From: Spirosoma sordidisoli
GTDB lineage: Bacteria; Bacteroidota; Bacteroidia; Cytophagales; Spirosomataceae
NCBI RefSeq assembly: GCF_004138325.1
Contig: NZ_SBLB01000001.1
Coordinates: 372,001 to 436,000, forward strand
Reading direction: 5' to 3'
DNA length: 64,000 bases
Shown: positions 32,439 to 40,888 of the stretch, in pieces
Position numbering within the stretch: the first letter of the stretch is position 1
Layout of the letters: each line of letters starts with the position of its first letter
The notes under the pieces: generated by a model
The model's database searches: none
The model's input: only the letters and a program-made list of their open reading frames with translations
What the model was told of the DNA's origin: nothing
Position numbers and translations under genes: made by a program

Positions 32439-32503
32439 ACATACGCAGACGTGCCCCCGGAAGCTGGTCGATGATCAGTTTCCGGGGGCACGTCTGCGTA
32501 TGT
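32439..32503. terminator. Bidirectional terminator, 24-bp perfect hairpin
   Basis: Arms 32439-32462 and 32480-32503 pair perfectly over 24 bp; the interior 17 nt can form a few more pairs. It sits between convergent stops at 32429 (glmM) and 32520. There is no long T run, but the stem is exceptionally stable. Confidence 0.8.
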
Positions 32504-32519
32504 CCGTTACGACCGGACC

Positions 32520-33488
32520 TTAACGGCTGCCGTATGTCGTATCGTCGTCCAGATCGGTTCGACGGTCGGCGCTGCGAAGCGACGGATCGACCGACGAATC
32601 CAGGTTTTCTATGTCTACGTCGGTGCTGCGAACCGTATCCCGAATGGTTTCTTCCCGCTCGGACACTTCTTTTCCGATCGATATCTCTTCGACCACGTTC
32701 GCTGTTTTCGACACGACCGGTATTTCGGCATGTTCGCGCAGTTCGATCTGACCTTCCTGGAATGCGTTCAGATCGTCGGCATTGGCCGGGCGGTTGACGG
32801 GCGTACGCTGAACGTGTACCCGCTCCTCGCGCAAACGGAGGCTTTCCTCAACAGGACGCTCTACAATGCGGCTCCGAACCCGTACGCCACCGCGTTCTAC
32901 GTCGCGTTTGCCTACCTGCAGGTCTTCCTGAATCACTTTAATGGTCTGGTCCGCATCGACTACCCGATCCTGGTCCGTATAGGCCACATCCCGTTCGGCA
33001 ACCGTCCGATCCAGATCCGTACTATCGGTCAGGTCATTGACGGTATTGCCAACAACACCCGCCCCCATCGTAGCGCTGCTTCCCGACAGGGAGCTGTCGT
33101 AGTCGGCGGTGGTGTTGTACTGAGCGGCCCGTTCGTCAACATCAACGGCTCCGTTATCGTCGAGGATATCGGCAGAGCGTTCGGCCTCGTCGGCCGTCTG
33201 TACGTGTACCGTTACGAGTGTACCCCGTTCGGCCACCGTTCTCAGGCGCCGGGCATCGTCGTCATCGTCACTGCCAAACAGCGAACTGAAGAAGCCTCCT
33301 ATGCCCCCTGAATCACGCCGGTCTTCTTCAACCCGGTTGTTGTCGGCAATGTATTCGCTGTCTGAATACGCGGTCTTCTGGGCCGACAGATCGATGTTAC
33401 TGCGCGAAAATCCATCGCTTACCAAGGCATCTACTGCCTGCTGTGCTTCGGTGGCGTCGTCGAATACGCCGATCACTGTTAGTGCCAT
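32520..33488 (-). CDS. Stress protein: YflT-like plus DUF2382 domain
   Basis: Protein of 322 residues. The N terminus M-A-L-T-V-I-G-V-F-D-D-A-T-E-A-Q-Q-A-V-D-A-L-V is a general-stress YflT/17M-like domain to about residue 125, with a very acidic loop (G-S-D-D-D-D-D-A-R-R). After a Ser/Thr/Asp-rich linker, the second half (about 180-285) is a DUF2382 (YsnF/AvaK) domain with V-I-Q-E-D-L-Q-V-G-K-R and V-R-S-R-I-V-E-R-P-V-E-E. Relatives are stress-induced. The start has an unusually good ribosome binding site (AGGAGA, 33498-33493, 4 nt before the ATG) for a Bacteroidota gene, suggesting strong expression. It is preceded by a second DUF2382 gene on the same strand. Confidence 0.85.
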   Translation of the reverse strand: MALTVIGVFDDATEAQQAVDALVSDGFSRSNIDLSAQKTAYSDSEYIADNNRVEEDRRDSGGIGGFFSSLFGSDDDDDARRLRTVAERGTLVTVHVQTADEAERSADILDDNGAVDVDERAAQYNTTADYDSSLSGSSATMGAGVVGNTVNDLTDSTDLDRTVAERDVAYTDQDRVVDADQTIKVIQEDLQVGKRDVERGGVRVRSRIVERPVEESLRLREERVHVQRTPVNRPANADDLNAFQEGQIELREHAEIPVVSKTANVVEEISIGKEVSEREETIRDTVRSTDVDIENLDSSVDPSLRSADRRTDLDDDTTYGSR

Positions 33489-33526
33489 GATTTCTCCTGA
33501 TTAACGTTGATAAAAGGTTAGTTTGA

Positions 33527-34003
33527 TTATAACGAAGGCCCCCTATCCGGAGCCGGACGTTCGCTGTTTTGGCCAGACCGTTCTATTACAACGGTTTCCT
33601 GCCGCACACTGGCCCGTTCGGTGCTGTTGCTGACGGTCCGGCGTCGGGTAACCCGCACTTCTTCGACCAGCATAAGCCGCTTCTCGATGACCAGCACTTC
33701 TTTCAAAACCGGATAAACGGTCGTCTCTCCTTCGTACCGGACAGGCGGAGGTGCCCCCACGGTCTGATTAACCGGCACCCGCTCGATCTCCACGGTTTCA
33801 TTGGTGAGCGAAACCGCCACCGTTTCTTCCACTTCCTGAACGGTTTTTATGAGCCGGACCCGCCCTGTTTCAACCTGACGCGTCTCAACCCGCAGCTGCT
33901 CCTCAATGACCGGAATCACCACCGAATCGGTGGTAACCCAGGTGCCGGAAGACGGCTGCTGCTGTTCGTTGGTGTTGCCACCCGGCTCTCGTTCCTCATT
34001 CAT
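33527..34003 (-). CDS. DUF2382 (YsnF/AvaK-type) protein
   Basis: Protein of 158 residues, first of two adjacent DUF2382 genes on the minus strand (38-bp gap). After a polar head rich in Glu/Gln/Asn (M-N-E-E-R-E-P-G-G-N-T-N-E-Q-Q-Q), the domain shows V-I-P-V-I-E-E-Q-L-R-V-E-T-R, a V-E-I-E-R-V-P-V-N segment and V-L-V-I-E-K-R-L-M-L-V-E-E-V. It has no membrane segment or signal peptide. DUF2382 is linked to general stress responses without a known activity. The two proteins probably act together or are expressed under the same stress. Confidence 0.85.
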   Translation of the reverse strand: MNEEREPGGNTNEQQQPSSGTWVTTDSVVIPVIEEQLRVETRQVETGRVRLIKTVQEVEETVAVSLTNETVEIERVPVNQTVGAPPPVRYEGETTVYPVLKEVLVIEKRLMLVEEVRVTRRRTVSNSTERASVRQETVVIERSGQNSERPAPDRGPSL

Positions 34004-34248
34004 AATCGCTCGCCAACGGGTCAGGCTTTTGCAGCCCCTTGTATGATAGGAAGAGATTATATGTCTATTTGTTCTATTAATTTACTATAATTTATCTACG
34101 ACCCCGTAGCCACCCGGCTGCCGGGCTGGCTTATCATCCCAACGATTGGGCCAGAAAAAAGTCCTATCTACCGTTCGATCAATACCCTAGCGATTGTATT
34201 TCCGGCGTTGGCGTCTTTTCGACTAAGTCTGATAAACGCTACTCACCC

Positions 34249-34620
34249 ATGATCCAATCAGCCACACTGACGCCTGCCTCCTTCTTACCCCGTCTGGTAT
34301 CTGCACTTGGTTTGCCGGGTTTAGTCCTGCTGCTGATGAGTTGCATGACGACCCGCATCAGCACCGCCCCCGACTGCAACACCCCCGCCAATGTCAGCTA
34401 CACCCAGCAAACCGTAACGGCTTATTTCTGGGGCCTGAAGCAGCCCGCCGACATTCAGCCTAACTGCAATCCGGGCCATGCCTTCAATCACCTGAATGGC
34501 GTAACCGTCAAGTCGACGTTTGGCCATTACCTGCTGTCGACCGTAACGCTTGGTATCGTCACCAAACGGCGCGTACAGTGGTGTTGTGCGCCCTACGTTC
34601 CGCCTACCGATTCGCTCTAA
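34249..34620 (+). CDS. Bor-like lipoprotein
   Basis: Protein of 123 residues with a hydrophobic segment ending in the lipobox L-L-M-S-C. The last half (T-A-Y-F-W-G-L, then L-L-S-T-V-T-L-G-I-V-T-K-R-R-V-Q-W-C-C) follows the pattern of Bor/Iss proteins, phage-derived outer-membrane lipoproteins tied to serum resistance in enterobacteria. Here no phage genes surround it and a role in serum resistance should not be assumed. It has four extra cysteines besides the lipid-carrying one, including C-C near the end. The neighbour downstream, an FAD enzyme, follows after 25 bp and may be co-transcribed. Confidence 0.75.
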   Translation: MIQSATLTPASFLPRLVSALGLPGLVLLLMSCMTTRISTAPDCNTPANVSYTQQTVTAYFWGLKQPADIQPNCNPGHAFNHLNGVTVKSTFGHYLLSTVTLGIVTKRRVQWCCAPYVPPTDSL

Positions 34621-34645
34621 TCACCCACCCTTCTCCCGTTGCCTC

Positions 34646-36262
34646 ATGAGCTTACCAAACGGACTCGAACCCCTCACCATCACATCGCTGACCAATCGGC
34701 ACGAGAACTTTACCCAACCGCTGACGAGCGGAGCTTCGTTCAAACTCAACATTCCGACCGGTATGCCCGATGGCCGGGCGGCTTACCGGCAGTCTACGGC
34801 CAATTGCCAGTGGCTGATTCAGCACGCAATCGACCAGGGTTTACGCCTGCGGGCCATCGGCAAAAACTGGTCGTTCACCCAAGTAGGCGTCACCAACGGC
34901 GGCATGATCGATACCAACGCGCTGACCCAGACGTTCAGGCTACGCCCGAGCTCCGTCGATCCGGCGTATGGGAAACCGGCCGATTCGCTCTTCTTCACCC
35001 AGTGCGGCAATACTGTACATACCCTTGAGCAACTGCTGGAATCGATGGGCAAGTCGATTCGGGTATCGGGCGCCAGCAACGGGCAAACCATAGCCGGCGC
35101 CATTTCGACCGGTACACACGGGGCGGCCTTCGATCTGGGGGCAACGCAGGATATGGTGGTTGGCATGCATCTGGTTTGCGGCCCCGACCGGCACGTCTGG
35201 CTCGAACGGGCTTCAAATCCGGTAACGACCCGGGCCTTTACCGAGGGGCTGGGCATTACCGACGTCCGACGCAGTGATGAGCTGTTCAATGCCGCGCTGG
35301 TCAGTTTCGGCTCCTTCGGTATCATTCACGGCTTACTGCTCGATGTGGACAACCTCTTCTGGCTCAAGTCATACAGTCAGAAAAGCGTGGCCTACACCCC
35401 CGACCTGAGAAAAGCCATGACCAGCTGCGATTTTTCGGGCATTGCCGACGCCCTAAGGCTCCCACCCGCCGACCCCACCGGTGCTTCGGGAGAACCGTAT
35501 CATTTTCAGCTCATCGTAAACCCGCACCAGTTCGACACCACCGGTACCAACCCGGACCGGGGGCCGTTTGTCCGAATCCTCTACAAACACACCACCAAAC
35601 CGGCGGGCCTGGATTTTTCGACTATCAACAAACCGGACTTTACGTACGGCGACGACACCCTGGGCCTCATCCAGACAGTACTGGATAAACTTCGCCCCCG
35701 GATGCTTATCCCTACCCTCGTCAACGCCCTGTACCCGATGGCCCTGGAGCAGACCGACGGGTATGTTGGCACGATGCGGGAGTTTTTTGCCCCGACCGAC
35801 ATTCGGGGCCGGGCCTGCAGTTCGGCCATCGGCATCGACGCCCGGCATAGCCCCCAGGTTCTTGAGGCCATTATCGAGTTGAACCGGCAGACGGCGTTTC
35901 CGGGTGTGATGGGACTTCGCTGGGTGAAGCAGACGCCCGCTACGCTGGGCTTTACCCGGTTTCCGATCACCTGTGTTCTCGAACTGGACGGGATCGACTC
36001 CAACCTGACCAATCAGTTTCTGCAGCGCAGCTGGGCCCGGCTCGATCAGCTCGGGATTCCGTACACGCTGCACTGGGGCAAGATCAATTACGGTCTCAGC
36101 GAACCGCTGGTTCGGCGGATGTACGGCGATGCCCGTATCGATGCCTGGCTAAGCGCCCGTCAGCAGCTACTGGACGAGCCCACGCGGGCGGTGTTTACCA
36201 ACGAGTTTATGGAGCGTTGCGGCCTGGACAAACCGCCAGTTCCGGCGGGCATCGTTGCCTGA
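34646..36262 (+). CDS. FAD-binding (PCMH-type) sugar/alditol oxidase-like protein
   Basis: Protein of 538 residues from ATG 34646; the frame is open from 34550 but that overlaps the Bor-like gene. The FAD-binding subdomain reads I-G-K-N-W-S-F-T, then S-G-A-S-N-G-Q-T-I-A-G-A-I-S-T-G-T-H-G-A, typical of the gulonolactone/alditol oxidase group of vanillyl-alcohol-oxidase fold enzymes. The C-terminal region has F-P-I-T-C and H-W-G-K-I-N-Y. It should oxidise a lactone or polyol with FAD; the substrate is unknown. There is no signal peptide. It is followed by 458 bp of largely non-coding DNA. Confidence 0.85.
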   Translation: MSLPNGLEPLTITSLTNRHENFTQPLTSGASFKLNIPTGMPDGRAAYRQSTANCQWLIQHAIDQGLRLRAIGKNWSFTQVGVTNGGMIDTNALTQTFRLRPSSVDPAYGKPADSLFFTQCGNTVHTLEQLLESMGKSIRVSGASNGQTIAGAISTGTHGAAFDLGATQDMVVGMHLVCGPDRHVWLERASNPVTTRAFTEGLGITDVRRSDELFNAALVSFGSFGIIHGLLLDVDNLFWLKSYSQKSVAYTPDLRKAMTSCDFSGIADALRLPPADPTGASGEPYHFQLIVNPHQFDTTGTNPDRGPFVRILYKHTTKPAGLDFSTINKPDFTYGDDTLGLIQTVLDKLRPRMLIPTLVNALYPMALEQTDGYVGTMREFFAPTDIRGRACSSAIGIDARHSPQVLEAIIELNRQTAFPGVMGLRWVKQTPATLGFTRFPITCVLELDGIDSNLTNQFLQRSWARLDQLGIPYTLHWGKINYGLSEPLVRRMYGDARIDAWLSARQQLLDEPTRAVFTNEFMERCGLDKPPVPAGIVA

Positions 36263-36720
36263 CTGAAAAGCGTGAGTTCTCCCTGCGTTTGACGGGACTG
36301 ACTAGTTATATTGCTAACTCCGTGTCTGTGCCCCATAGTCAGATACGGCGCCTGGTTGCCTGTCTGGTCAATGTTTCAGGCTGGGTTTACAGTGAATAGC
36401 GCTCTTGCCGTCAGTCCGGGGTTCGTTGGTATACGATCGGCTAGTAAACAGCAGCCGGTCGCCGTCTTCATGGTGTTTTGTCTGTAGCAGGAATGTCTTG
36501 GCCTGCTCAACCCGATAGTACCCGGCTTCGGTCTGAGCGAAATCTACCTCAGCGCCATTCTGCACTAAATTGGTCTGTGTATGCGAGGGCCGCACCACGG
36601 CCTAGCCCTCCGGTATCCTTTTAGCCGGATGAGCAAAACAGGTTGGATAAGGCATTGTAGGATTATGGCCAACAGCCACAAGAAGCATGTTCCGACAAGT
36701 CGTCGTCTACGTTTTTTGAA
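36263..36720. other. Intergenic region, 458 bp
   Basis: It contains no clear gene. A weak inverted repeat GAGGGC/GCCCTC (36586-36591, 36606-36611) with a 14-nt loop may be a terminator. A minus-strand open frame at 36368-36598 is listed separately as doubtful. Base composition is slightly poorer in GC than the flanking genes. Confidence 0.6.
36368..36598 (-). CDS. Doubtful 76-residue open frame, possible gene remnant
   Basis: A minus-strand frame with the segment V-Q-N-G-A-E-V-D-F-A-Q-T-E-A-G-Y-Y-R-V. This weakly recalls the C-terminal beta domain of some glycoside hydrolases, which could mean a decayed end of such an enzyme beside the polysaccharide locus. It has no good promoter or start context, and the terminal part (S-A-I-H-C-K-P) is not family-like. 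It may well be chance. Confidence 0.25.
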   Translation of the reverse strand: MVRPSHTQTNLVQNGAEVDFAQTEAGYYRVEQAKTFLLQTKHHEDGDRLLFTSRSYTNEPRTDGKSAIHCKPSLKH

Positions 36721-39321
36721 TTATCTGGCGAGAAACAGTCTGAACGTGTGCAGCCGATTATGACCTAATTCAGTCGTTAGTTTGCCTTTGTCGAGCGAAA
36801 TGGCCTGATCATCGGTTTCGATGTGGGTGGTGTTAAACCCTTTTGCGATGGGTACATTGGCAGACACCGTTACCGCTTTGTTGGTGTCGGCCACGTTCCA
36901 GACGCGCATGATGATACCTTTCTCAATGCCTTCTTCGGCCGGTTTCAAGGCCCAGAGCATTGCGTCGGGGTCAGACAGGCTAACGAGCGAAAACTGGCTG
37001 GGGTCGTAGCCTGACCCACCCTGTATGGGGTGCGCTACCAACGGGTTCTGATGCGCCAGGGAGAACCGCATGGCGTCATTGGCGTTGAAGCCCCCAATAT
37101 GCGGTTTCAGGGCTAGAAAATGCTCGAAATACGAATCGCCATCCTGATTGATCATGCCCAGCGCATTGTCGATCTGCCCAGCCGCCAGCACTTTGAGTTG
37201 GGGCGTATCCTCATCCAGCTTCGTATTGGTGCTTTTACCGACTTTCATGAAATACGCATCCCGATTCGACAGGATCATACCCCGGCTGGCGTCTGACATA
37301 TCGGCGAAATGATTCATGGCCAGCCAGTCGAACCGGCTGGCGGTGTCGGCATAGTGTCCGCCTTTTATGGTTGGCTTCACCCGCAAAATGGCTCCCGCTT
37401 CTTCATGCCACGTATCGGGCTTGTCGAGGTTGAGCGAAAAGGCATAGGTGACCGCTTTGGCATCCAGATTCTGGGTGATGTAGTTCTCCAGTTCAATGCG
37501 GTCGCTGTTTTCAAAGAGAGTCACTTTTGAGGTGTGCTTGATGGGTTTGTACGAAGAAGCCATCAGCGTGACCGATACCGCGCCTTTATTTTCTACCCTG
37601 ACCTTATCTCCCTGATTGCCCAACCCAGACCCTAAATCATTGAGGTACAGCTTATCCTTTGCCTTTACCCATTCCCGATTCGTTGCTTTTTCGATCAGAC
37701 TCGTGATAACGCCCTGAGCGGTAAATTTTAGTTTATAGAACCGGTTCTCAATGGTACTGTCAGTGACGGCCAGGCTGCTTTGGAACGTAGCCGGTTTAGC
37801 CACCTTTTGTATCTCAAATACCTTGTAGCCAACCGACGGAACATTGGACGCCAGAATCCGCAGGTAGGGTTTATCCTTTTTTCGGATCAGTTGAAAAGGC
37901 ACTTCCTTCCCATCGGTTTTGTCGACCACCCGAATCGTAGCCGGGCCAGCGTAGGGGTAATCGCTATAATCGGAACGTACCCAGTTCAGCGGGTTAAACA
38001 CATAAAATGACTCCGTCGTGTTGTTAGGTTTTGCAATCAACTGCCCCAGCCGTTTGAGCGACCGGTTGTACAGCGTGTCTACGTAACTGATAAAAATACC
38101 CGCCGTTTTCTTCTGCCAGTCGGCGCGTTGTTTGCGCGTGATGTGCGGCCCGTCGGCGGTCCAGTCGTGCTCGAAATACATGCCACACGCCAGCCACGCT
38201 TTTTCCTTTTGGGTGGCTAAATCCTGAGCAAACTTTTTGTCTTTCAGCGCAACGAATGTGTAAACGGCTTCGGCCGTTCTCAACTTTTCAATAGCCCGTT
38301 TTACCGAAGCCGACACCTCAGCTAGTGAGGCAAAACTATTGCCCCATTCGGTACTGCCATACGAGGTCGTTTCTGTCGGTAATGAAGCGCCATATTGTTT
38401 CTCAAAGTCTGTAAAGAAATCGATTTCGTTCGACACAATCACCTCGTAGTCGGCTCCGGATTTGTCTTTAGCAACCTTTGGAAAATTACTGGTCAGGGTT
38501 TTCAGATCGTCGCCCCCTTTACCAAATGCACCCGCTATCGAGTACGGATAAACAGGGTCGTTCATCAGGGCTTTACAATCGGTGACCGCATTGTTTTGAT
38601 GCGCGGCTTCCAGGTACGTTCCCAGGTTATATCGGTACTCTTTCCGGTTGGTAATCATCGACGGATTCACGGAATACCATTTCATCAAAACACGCTGATC
38701 GTCAAGGCCTTTGTACCAGTACATCTGGTGCTTATGCCGGTCGAGCCCCGTCACTTTGGTGGCGCAGGTACAAACGCCTTTCCAGGAATACCTGGCCCCC
38801 GACCCGGCCCATAATGACGATAAGCCCAGAGGCAATACCTGATCTTCCATGTTCAGTACCAGCGGTAAATCCAGTCCGTACTTCCGCTTCAGCGAGCCGG
38901 CATAGTACATGTCGCGCAGGGTGGCTTCGGCGGGAGCAGCGCCCATCAGCACAATCATGGAATTCAGCGGCACCGTAATCTTACCATCTCTGATCTGCTT
39001 GATGAGCTTGCTGAACTGCTCGGGGCTGCGCGTTTCCCGGTAGTTGTAGACCCAATATGACCCATCGCAGTTCCACTTGTTCTGCAGGTTGTAGGGCAGA
39101 TGAGCGGTCGAGTCGTTGAGCTTTATGTAGTAATCCAGCATTTCCGAGAACGCCTTTTTATAGGTCTCTTCGTCGCCCGTCCACATATAGTCGGTATGGT
39201 CGTCGTTGGCAAGGTAAATCTTTTTGGGTTGGGCATGCAGGTACGTTGTCAACGTGATAAACACCAAAAGGAAGCTTATTTTCAGGACACTGGCTGTACG
39301 AAAAGGGGTAGCTAAGTTCAT
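36721..39321 (-). CDS. Glycoside hydrolase family 38-type alpha-mannosidase
   Basis: Protein of 866 residues with a signal peptide ending near L-H-A-Q. The N-terminal (beta/alpha) domain opens with Y-L-A-N-D-D-H-T-D-Y-M-W-T, where the usual GH38 H-x-H-x-D zinc-site pattern is seen as D-D-H-T-D; N-M-E-D-Q and Y-F-E-H-D-W come later. The C-terminal half (from about 440, F-Y-V-F-N-P-L-N-W-V) is the beta-sandwich typical of the family. It would act on alpha-mannosides in the periplasm. The first zinc-site residue being Asp in place of His is unusual and may alter specificity. It follows the lyase-like gene by 68 bp, in one unit divergent from the sigma/SusCD operon. Confidence 0.8.
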   Translation of the reverse strand: MNLATPFRTASVLKISFLLVFITLTTYLHAQPKKIYLANDDHTDYMWTGDEETYKKAFSEMLDYYIKLNDSTAHLPYNLQNKWNCDGSYWVYNYRETRSPEQFSKLIKQIRDGKITVPLNSMIVLMGAAPAEATLRDMYYAGSLKRKYGLDLPLVLNMEDQVLPLGLSSLWAGSGARYSWKGVCTCATKVTGLDRHKHQMYWYKGLDDQRVLMKWYSVNPSMITNRKEYRYNLGTYLEAAHQNNAVTDCKALMNDPVYPYSIAGAFGKGGDDLKTLTSNFPKVAKDKSGADYEVIVSNEIDFFTDFEKQYGASLPTETTSYGSTEWGNSFASLAEVSASVKRAIEKLRTAEAVYTFVALKDKKFAQDLATQKEKAWLACGMYFEHDWTADGPHITRKQRADWQKKTAGIFISYVDTLYNRSLKRLGQLIAKPNNTTESFYVFNPLNWVRSDYSDYPYAGPATIRVVDKTDGKEVPFQLIRKKDKPYLRILASNVPSVGYKVFEIQKVAKPATFQSSLAVTDSTIENRFYKLKFTAQGVITSLIEKATNREWVKAKDKLYLNDLGSGLGNQGDKVRVENKGAVSVTLMASSYKPIKHTSKVTLFENSDRIELENYITQNLDAKAVTYAFSLNLDKPDTWHEEAGAILRVKPTIKGGHYADTASRFDWLAMNHFADMSDASRGMILSNRDAYFMKVGKSTNTKLDEDTPQLKVLAAGQIDNALGMINQDGDSYFEHFLALKPHIGGFNANDAMRFSLAHQNPLVAHPIQGGSGYDPSQFSLVSLSDPDAMLWALKPAEEGIEKGIIMRVWNVADTNKAVTVSANVPIAKGFNTTHIETDDQAISLDKGKLTTELGHNRLHTFRLFLAR

Positions 39322-39389
39322 TGTTCCAGGGTTCAGGGTGGGTTTACTGCCGACAGAGCAAAATGGCTTTCGTTGTTGTATTCCAGGTA

Positions 39390-40379
39390 CTAATCAGGTT
39401 GCTTGTCCGTCCAGAGGGTAAAATCATCCCAATAGACCTGAAGCGTTTTGCCCTGCGCCCGTACGTGGTTGACCAACTCTTTGGAGGTGTACAATTTCAT
39501 GGGATTATAGCCCGTGATGCCGTTGGGTGACGGATCGGTGGTGTTGTGGGTGAAGTTGGTAATGTCATACACGACCTGCCGGGGCTGCCCGTCGGGGGTG
39601 ATGGCCAGAAAAAACCGCCCCGTGTCGCGGTTCCCTTCTTTGAGGTAATACTCCATCGTAAACCACCTCCCGATGGGTACCGCCACGGTTGACGAAGCCG
39701 AATTGGCGTGCCATACTTCCTTCTGACCCGCGTTTTCAGCATTCAGAATAAATTTCAGTTCGTTTTGGGGGCCACTTGCCTTGCCGATACCGAGCGTGAT
39801 GCGAAAGCCGTAGGGCTCGCCTTTCACCCACCACTCGTTGTTCCAGAACTCGGAGATCGTGCACCAGCTAATGGCCCTTGGGTACGTCTTCAGCGCGTTG
39901 AAATCGTCGGTCAGGAACACCCGAACGGACTGATACAACTCGGTAAGCCCTCCGTTGATGCCGTACAGATTGGTTTGGATACGGGCCTTTTGCTGGTTTT
40001 CGGAAGCCGCCCACGAGTCATTGAGCCAGTAGTGGAGTACGTGGTTTTTGGGGTTACCCGGTTCGGCCATGACGCGGGCCAATCGTTTGGTCGAGTCGCC
40101 CCCCGTGTACTGTACCTGCATCCGGCCACTCTTCACCAGCCGTTGCCAATCGGTGCGCCAGTTACTGTTGGCCGAAAAACTCGTATCTACGCCGTCGATG
40201 TATTCCATTGGGGCACCGTGGTCATTCGTGCCGTTGAGTTTCAGCACACGGCTACTCCCCTCAAAACCAGTCTGGAAGAGCCGTTTGCCGGTAGATGGCC
40301 CCTGCTGAGCATGACAATACAAAGAAGCCAGAATATAGCCCAACAGGAGGCTGACGAAACGAACGGTCATAGGGGCCAT
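39390..40379 (-). CDS. Polysaccharide-lyase-like jelly-roll protein
   Basis: Protein of 329 residues from ATG 40379 (an upstream start at 40439 adds a non-hydrophobic 20 residues). A signal peptide ends near Y-C-H-A-Q. The rest is beta-rich with F-Q-T-G-F-E-G, R-I-Q-T-N-L-Y-G, W-W-V-K-G-E-P-Y-G-F-R and W-F-T-M-E-Y-Y-L-K-E, in the style of concanavalin-like lyases such as the heparinase I-like and alginate-lyase-like groups. I cannot name a PL family with confidence; it may instead only bind glycan. It is upstream of the GH38 gene in the same unit, and the pair most likely belongs to the locus at 40889-64000. Confidence 0.65.
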   Translation of the reverse strand: MAPMTVRFVSLLLGYILASLYCHAQQGPSTGKRLFQTGFEGSSRVLKLNGTNDHGAPMEYIDGVDTSFSANSNWRTDWQRLVKSGRMQVQYTGGDSTKRLARVMAEPGNPKNHVLHYWLNDSWAASENQQKARIQTNLYGINGGLTELYQSVRVFLTDDFNALKTYPRAISWCTISEFWNNEWWVKGEPYGFRITLGIGKASGPQNELKFILNAENAGQKEVWHANSASSTVAVPIGRWFTMEYYLKEGNRDTGRFFLAITPDGQPRQVVYDITNFTHNTTDPSPNGITGYNPMKLYTSKELVNHVRAQGKTLQVYWDDFTLWTDKQPD

Positions 40380-40888
40380 GTCTGATTTCAGTTTTCGGTA
40401 GTTGATCTGCTCCTTTTTGCGGATAGGTACATGAGTCATTTCGGATTGGCATCCCTTACAGCAGCCAGCAAAGTCATCCAGGCGAAACAGCAGTCGCCCG
40501 ATTGCGGATCAGTCCGGTCGAGCGCCAGATAAAAGGGGCAGGCCTCCGCAGATAAGCCATCTGGCTGCCAACCAGGGGCAATCAGCCTAATCCTTCTGCT
40601 GGGCGTAGTACGCGTTATTCCCGGTTCAGGTCATGCCGAAACGTTGCAGAAATTTATCTCACCCGTAACCGCACCCATTGGCTTTACGTAAGGCTACTAG
40701 ATAATCATCAGGAATAACTCCATCCGACGGGTTCACTATTTTTTTAGCCCGGAAAGTCCGCCAAACAGGACATCATGGCCATTTTTTTAAGAAATCTCAT
40801 AAAAAATGGTCTAAAATCACAAAATCGAGTAAGGGATATCCCATCTTGATCACTCTTGTATGGGTAAGCATTTACTGCATATCTTTTT
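40380..40888. promoter_or_regulatory. Divergent control region of the polysaccharide locus
   Basis: 509 bp between the lyase gene and the ECF sigma gene. The last 150 bp are AT-rich. It contains the hairpin listed at 40777-40811 and a perfect 10-bp palindrome gggatatccc at 40833-40842, about 50 bp before the sigma ATG, a possible operator. A TAnnTTTG-like TATCTTTT (40880-40887) abuts the start codon and is probably not a promoter. Confidence 0.55.
40777..40811. promoter_or_regulatory. Hairpin upstream of the sigma gene
   Basis: An 11-bp stem with one G-T pair (40777-40787 with 40801-40811), loop 13 nt. It lies 78 bp before the sigma start and could be a leader hairpin or the terminator of a short leader. 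Confidence 0.45.

Noticed and set aside
40880..40887. TATCTTTT as a -7 box for the sigma gene
   Set aside because: It touches the start codon, so a transcript from it would have no leader and might lose the ATG; one base also differs from TAnnTTTG.
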